Origin: Candidatus Cloacimonadota bacterium
GTDB taxonomy: Bacteria; Cloacimonadota; Cloacimonadia; Cloacimonadales; TCS61
Assembly: GCA_018654125.1 (NCBI GenBank)
Contig: JABIME010000091.1
Location: 1-9,754, forward strand
DNA length: 9,754 nt
Direction of reading: 5' to 3'
Shown here in pieces: positions 5,797-9,754 of the stretch. The translations under genes and the position numbers were made by a program. Each line of letters begins with the position of its first letter. Within the stretch, counting starts at the first letter, position 1. The notes under the pieces are model-generated. The model made no database searches and had not been told where the DNA came from. It was given only the letters and a program-made list of their open reading frames with translations.

Positions 5797-7041
5797 GATG
5801 TAATAGTTATTGGTGGTGGCGCAGCTGGTATGATGGCTGCCGGAACTGCTGCTAAAAATGGTAAAAGAGTAATCTTAATAGAGAAAAATCCTGTTTTAGG
5901 AAAGAAGCTATTGATAACAGGTAAAGGTAGATGCAATATCACAAATTATTGCGATGTTCGTGAATTAATTGAGAACGTTCCGGTTAATAGTAAATTCCTT
6001 ACAAATACGTTTTATGGATTTAATAGTTATGATACAGTAACATTCTTTAATGATAATGGTTTGGAAACCAAAGTAGAACGGGGAAATCGAGTATTTCCTA
6101 CTAGTGATAAAGCAATGGATGTTGTTGAAGTTCTCATGAAATATAACTATCATAACAAGGTTAATGTCATTCATAATCCTGTAGTAGACGTAATGCAGTT
6201 TGGCAAAATATTCGCTGTTAAATTAGAAAACAATGAAGTTATAAAAGCTGACAAACTTATCATCGCAACAGGTGGGAAGTCATACCCATCTACAGGCTCA
6301 ACAGGAGAAGGATATAAATTTGCACGTAATTTTGGACATAAGATCACCAAATTTAAGCCATCATTAGTACCAATAATTGCTAAAGGTATTTTTCCACTTA
6401 AAGATGTACATAATTCAAAAGGCAGCAATGTTAAAGATCTTCAGGGACTTTCTCTAAAAAATACTGCGATCAAAATTGTGGATACTAAAAATAAGACAGT
6501 TTATGATGATTTTGGTGAAATGCTGTTTACACATTTTGGAGTTTCCGGACCGATGATCCTTTCTGCAACTTCTCATATTCGTGATCTGGATGGACACAGG
6601 CTTGTTATTGACCTCAAACCTGCACTAACAGTAGAGAAACTTGATGAACGACTTCAACGTGATTTTAAAGAATTCTCTAACAAACAATATAAAAATATCC
6701 TTAAGAACCTTTTACCTAAAAAAATGATCCCGATCATTCAGATGCTATCTGGAATTTATGAAGGAAAACCTGTTCATCAAATAACCTCAAAAGATAGGAA
6801 GAACCTGATCACTGCTTTAAAAGAACTTACAATTCAATTAATTAAATTCCGTCCGATCTCTGATGCGATAATTACTTCGGGTGGGGTAGATGTAAGCCAG
6901 ATAAATCCAAAAACAATGGAATCTAAACTTGTAACTGGATTATTCTTTGCCGGTGAAGTTTTAGATTGTGATGCTTATACTGGTGGATTTAATTTGCAAA
7001 TAGCCTGGAGTACCGGTTATGCAGCTGGGATGAGTTGTTGA
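5785..7041 (+). CDS. FAD-dependent oxidoreductase, HI0933/YhiN/BaiN family
   Basis: This cytosolic flavoprotein has 418 residues, full length for the family. The N-terminal FAD dinucleotide-binding motif is VIGGGAAGMMAA (8-19), with an acidic strand end at IEK (32-34). Family signatures follow: TGKGRCNITN (45-54), RVFP (102-105), LIIATGGKSYPSTGSTGEGY (158-177), GEMLFTHFGVSGP (244-256), TSGGVDVSQINPKTMESK (364-381), GLFFAGEVLD (385-394) and GGFNLQIAWSTGYAAG (400-415). The middle insert (about 190-350) is the family's second domain. Members are often annotated as aminoacetone oxidase-like; BaiN of gut clostridia acts in bile-acid metabolism, but most members have no proven substrate and none is claimed here. 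GAGG at 5778-5781 supports the start, though spacing is short. The next gene begins seven bases after the stop, suggesting co-transcription. Confidence 0.93.
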   Translation: MENYDVIVIGGGAAGMMAAGTAAKNGKRVILIEKNPVLGKKLLITGKGRCNITNYCDVRELIENVPVNSKFLTNTFYGFNSYDTVTFFNDNGLETKVERGNRVFPTSDKAMDVVEVLMKYNYHNKVNVIHNPVVDVMQFGKIFAVKLENNEVIKADKLIIATGGKSYPSTGSTGEGYKFARNFGHKITKFKPSLVPIIAKGIFPLKDVHNSKGSNVKDLQGLSLKNTAIKIVDTKNKTVYDDFGEMLFTHFGVSGPMILSATSHIRDLDGHRLVIDLKPALTVEKLDERLQRDFKEFSNKQYKNILKNLLPKKMIPIIQMLSGIYEGKPVHQITSKDRKNLITALKELTIQLIKFRPISDAIITSGGVDVSQINPKTMESKLVTGLFFAGEVLDCDAYTGGFNLQIAWSTGYAAGMSC

Positions 7042-7043
7042 AA

Positions 7044-7057
7044 AAGGAATGAAATTG
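7044..7057 (+). promoter_or_regulatory. Ribosome site that leaves the start of the 7049 gene ambiguous
   Basis: AAGGA (7044-7048) directly abuts ATG 7049-7051, too close for normal initiation. The in-frame TTG at codon 3 (7055-7057) is six bases from it, a good distance. Translation may start at TTG, or at the ATG by coupling to the stop codon (7039-7041) of the preceding gene. Confidence 0.45.
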
Positions 7058-7876
7058 AATATAAATACTAATTCATTATTGAAAACATTTAAAATTATTT
7101 TTTTAGTTCTATTCATTTCTATTTCTACAATGATTCTATTAGGAATTTATGTTGTTTCAAATTCATACGAGGATAATTTTATTGGATCAATTGAAGGTAA
7201 TGGACAATTTTATCGTTCTTACAATAATCTTTTTACATTTAGAAATGTTTATTCAGGATCAAAACGATATTATTATAAAGATTGGATAGGTGATAGAATA
7301 GATGATATTGGTTATAATTTAAGTTTTAATCGATCCGGTCATAGTCCTTTTTATCTCACCATATTTAGCAAAATAAAAACTAAAGATGATTTTAATAGAA
7401 AAGCATTATCTGTTGCTAATAGTATTGATAGTTTGTTAACGGAACCACAATTCGAGTTCTTTGAAGAGAATAACTTTCATTGTATTTTTCAAACAATATT
7501 AACTCCTGATAATATCACAGTTAATACGGATAGCTTATTAAGTAAGGAGCTTTCAGCAGCTCTTTTTTGTTATAATGATTCTGTATCATTTCTACTTAGA
7601 ACAAGTAGAACATATAAAACAACTCTTGTTAACAATGATTTTGATAAATCAATAGCAAAAAATGAGAGAAGATTATTACTTAATTATATAAAACATAATT
7701 TAGAAATTAGTGATAAATTTTATAAAGAAGGAATACCAGAACCATTATCTGATTATAAGGTTAAGGGTATAATTAATGGAAAAAGAATAAAAAGATTTTT
7801 ATATAATATTTTCACACTTGGTAAATCAAACTACAAAAAGCAGGATAGACCAATAAAAAGGATAAAACTGAAGTAA
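7049..7876 (+). CDS. Unrecognised membrane-anchored protein
   Basis: The 275-residue protein is not one I recognise. It has a short polar N-terminus, one strong hydrophobic segment at about 14-36 (FKIIFLVLFISISTMILLGIY) with no clear signal-peptidase site, then a polar domain of about 200 residues rich in Asn, Tyr, Phe and Ser. The C-terminal 33 residues are strongly basic (GKRIKRF, NYKKQDRPIKRIKLK). If the N-terminus stays in the cytoplasm, the rest faces outward. It follows the flavoprotein by seven bases, so it is probably co-transcribed. Four 60-base rows sampled across the gene have only 10-15 G+C each, lower than most flavoprotein rows sampled, which may indicate fast evolution or foreign origin. 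It converges on alr with seven bases between stop codons and no visible terminator. Confidence 0.75.
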   Translation: MKLNINTNSLLKTFKIIFLVLFISISTMILLGIYVVSNSYEDNFIGSIEGNGQFYRSYNNLFTFRNVYSGSKRYYYKDWIGDRIDDIGYNLSFNRSGHSPFYLTIFSKIKTKDDFNRKALSVANSIDSLLTEPQFEFFEENNFHCIFQTILTPDNITVNTDSLLSKELSAALFCYNDSVSFLLRTSRTYKTTLVNNDFDKSIAKNERRLLLNYIKHNLEISDKFYKEGIPEPLSDYKVKGIINGKRIKRFLYNIFTLGKSNYKKQDRPIKRIKLK

Positions 7877-7883
7877 TTATCCT

Positions 7884-9743
7884 CTAAAAAACAAACACAA
7901 CGCCACTGGTAGGGAAGACCCATTCGTCTTTATTTGTAGAAATTGAGATCTTATTCTGTGATTTATTAATTTGTGGGAATTTGCTTTTACCTGAGAAGAT
8001 CGGTACAGCTTCCACATTTTTAAGATCACTTTCAAAAGAGATGTCAACTCCTTGAGTCATTTCGATAATGTAAACAGAGAGTTGATGTGAGCTTTTTGGA
8101 TAATATGTTTTGGTGGAGATACTAAAATTTACTTCTTTTCCTACTAAACTTTTTAAATCAGGATGATAACACTTTATTTCGATACATCCATCTGCGATCA
8201 TCATCTCGTTGTATAATTCAATATCATTTACTTTTACCGATGTCACATTGAAGAACATCTCATCCAGATCGATGCTGTTATCCAGCAACCAGCGGTATTC
8301 AACATCATTACGCATGAAATATTTTTCCAGATCTTCTTCTGTTTTCGCACATGCAACACTGAAGTAATCATTTTGCAGTATTTTAGAGAAAGAGAGATTT
8401 GTAGTTGTTAAGAAATAATCAGGATACTTCTCTGAATTTTTGAATTGGATAGAATGTTTAAAATTTCGTCTGTAATGGATGTCTTTATCTTTTTCGACAA
8501 ATAACCTTTTTAGGATGTCTTCGTGCACTAGATTCGCTATTTCCTTGCTTTGTAGCCTTTGCTCAATAGCTGCCTCAATGATATTCCCAAGCTTATTATC
8601 AGAAAGATCTTTTGGAACAAATTCTCTGCGTAAAAGTGGTGAAGAATCTATTATTTTGCCACCAAGTTTATAATATCTCTTTGCTCTTCTACCAATTTGC
8701 GAAAGTAGCTCGTAACTTAAACCATCGTAAAGTGCAGTTAGGTTTTCTGCAGTGATATTTTCATCACCAAGCAGAATCACTTCATCTCCAACCCTGGCAT
8801 CTTCAACTGCCGTAACATCAATTGCCGTCATATCCATACTTACTTTTCCCACAATATTACAAACATGGTTTTGCAATACAACCTTACCTTTGTTGGAAAG
8901 CAAGAAGTCATAGCCGTCTGCATAACCAATCGGCAGGATTGCGTAATTCATATCCTCAGTTGCCATATAGGTTCTATTATAGCCAATCGAACCACCCTTT
9001 TTTGCGCTCTTGATCTGGGAAATGCGAGATTTAAAGGTCATGACCGGTTTCAATTTAATTTTGTCTTTTAGCCTTTTATGGGAAGATACTCCATACGAGA
9101 GTAATCCAAGTCGGACTAAATTTGTATATTTATTTTGGAATGTGATAACTCCACTGCTATTTGAAATATGTACGAATCTTGGTTTAAAATCAAGTTTAGA
9201 AATGATTTGCTCAAATCTGTCTGATTGTAATTTTGTGAATTCTGCATCATCTTCTGCAGAAGAGAAATGCGAGAATATCCCATCTATTTCTAAATTGCTA
9301 AATTCTCTTATCTCATTAATATTTTCTAGTGCTTCTTTATAATGAAATCCGCTTCTACCCATGCCTGTATCGATGTTTATGTGGATCTTGCACTTCCCAC
9401 TTTTATTTAGCTTCTCTGCAAAATCTGTTGTTGAGATGGTCGGAGTTAGATCGCTTTCTAAGATCTGTTTAATTTCATTATCTAAAGATGGTGAAAGAAT
9501 TACTATTGGAACGGTAATACCTTGATATCGCAGTAAAAGGCCTTCCTGTACATTGGCAACACCCAAGCAAACAGCACCGCAATCAATTGCTTTTTTTGCT
9601 ATTTGAAAAGCTCCATGTCCATAAGCATCAGCTTTTACGATTTGCATGAAATCTTTTTGTGGTGAGAAAAACCTCTTTAACTCAGTTAAGTTATTTTCAA
9701 AATTTGTTAGATCGATCTCTGTCCAACTTCTATCGTTTTTCAT
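7884..9743 (-). CDS. alr: Alanine racemase with a large extra C-terminal domain
   Basis: This cytosolic PLP enzyme interconverts L- and D-alanine for peptidoglycan. Residues 1-370 are a complete fold-type III racemase: VKADAYGHG with PLP lysine K37 and Y41; HINIDTGMGRSGF (121-133, R129); FSHFSSAED (157-165); HISNSSG (192-198); RLGLLSYG (211-218), whose R211 contacts the PLP ring nitrogen in the family; IGYNRTY (253-259) with catalytic Y255 from the partner subunit; PIGYADGYD (271-279); and SMDMTAIDV (302-310). The domain ends around GRRAKRYYKLGGKI (351-364). About 250 further residues (372-619) follow in the same frame: a helical part, then a strand-rich part ending DEWVFPTSGVVFVF. Typical Alr is about 370-390 residues. 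AAGGA at 9753-9749 fixes the start; the window ends 11 bases upstream. Confidence 0.95.
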   Translation of the reverse strand: MKNDRSWTEIDLTNFENNLTELKRFFSPQKDFMQIVKADAYGHGAFQIAKKAIDCGAVCLGVANVQEGLLLRYQGITVPIVILSPSLDNEIKQILESDLTPTISTTDFAEKLNKSGKCKIHINIDTGMGRSGFHYKEALENINEIREFSNLEIDGIFSHFSSAEDDAEFTKLQSDRFEQIISKLDFKPRFVHISNSSGVITFQNKYTNLVRLGLLSYGVSSHKRLKDKIKLKPVMTFKSRISQIKSAKKGGSIGYNRTYMATEDMNYAILPIGYADGYDFLLSNKGKVVLQNHVCNIVGKVSMDMTAIDVTAVEDARVGDEVILLGDENITAENLTALYDGLSYELLSQIGRRAKRYYKLGGKIIDSSPLLRREFVPKDLSDNKLGNIIEAAIEQRLQSKEIANLVHEDILKRLFVEKDKDIHYRRNFKHSIQFKNSEKYPDYFLTTTNLSFSKILQNDYFSVACAKTEEDLEKYFMRNDVEYRWLLDNSIDLDEMFFNVTSVKVNDIELYNEMMIADGCIEIKCYHPDLKSLVGKEVNFSISTKTYYPKSSHQLSVYIIEMTQGVDISFESDLKNVEAVPIFSGKSKFPQINKSQNKISISTNKDEWVFPTSGVVFVF

Positions 9744-9754
9744 ATATGTCCTTA

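Noticed and set aside
8479..9342. Plus-strand open frames opposite alr, and minus-strand frames opposite the transposase and flavoprotein genes
   Set aside because: They are shadows of genes with complete catalytic motifs on the other strand.

Overview
The window is from an AT-rich bacterial chromosome that uses the standard genetic code. It holds housekeeping genes (dnaX, a tRNA-Leu, leuS, alr) mixed with accessory genes. The organism cannot be fixed from the sequence alone. A CsgG/TolB-like secreted protein with LA_2272-type surface repeats, a short LeuRS and an IS200-like RAYT would suit a Gram-negative lineage of the FCB type (Cloacimonadota or Delongbacteria-like), but this is a low-confidence inference.

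Layout. Bases 1-674 (minus) are the N-terminal third of dnaX, cut by the window edge. A class II tRNA-Leu(CAG) with encoded CCA follows on the plus strand (840-926). A secreted protein with a CsgG/TolB-like N-terminal part and 14-15-residue GIQAGF.N repeats lies at 1076-1924. It converges on leuS (2036-4528, minus), with a strong hairpin terminator between them. The 284-base divergent region upstream of leuS carries plausible promoters for both directions, each associated with an inverted repeat. On the plus strand it leads to a 68-residue two-helix membrane protein (4813-5019).

The most unusual part is 5010-5796. A RAYT-type Y1/HUH transposase gene (5177-5731) lies between near-identical ~52-base repeats that fold into hairpins. 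Upstream is a run of four small palindromes, all built on AAGT-N3-ACTT, with centres 30, 33 and 30 bases apart. Two more lie downstream, 30 bases apart. The outer arms differ between copies but mostly stay complementary. The whole unit is bracketed by a 28-base imperfect direct repeat that contains the start codon region of the following flavoprotein gene. This suggests insertion between a small membrane-protein gene and a flavoprotein gene that were once nearly adjacent.

The flavoprotein (5785-7041) belongs to the HI0933/YhiN/BaiN family. Seven bases after its stop begins an unrecognised membrane-anchored protein (7049-7876) that looks AT-richer than its neighbours. It converges, with seven bases between stop codons, on an alanine racemase gene (7884-9743, minus). 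That protein carries about 250 extra C-terminal residues beyond the normal enzyme. Functionally, dnaX, leuS/tRNA-Leu and alr serve replication, translation and cell-wall synthesis. The plus-strand cluster from 4813 to 7876 is the accessory part.
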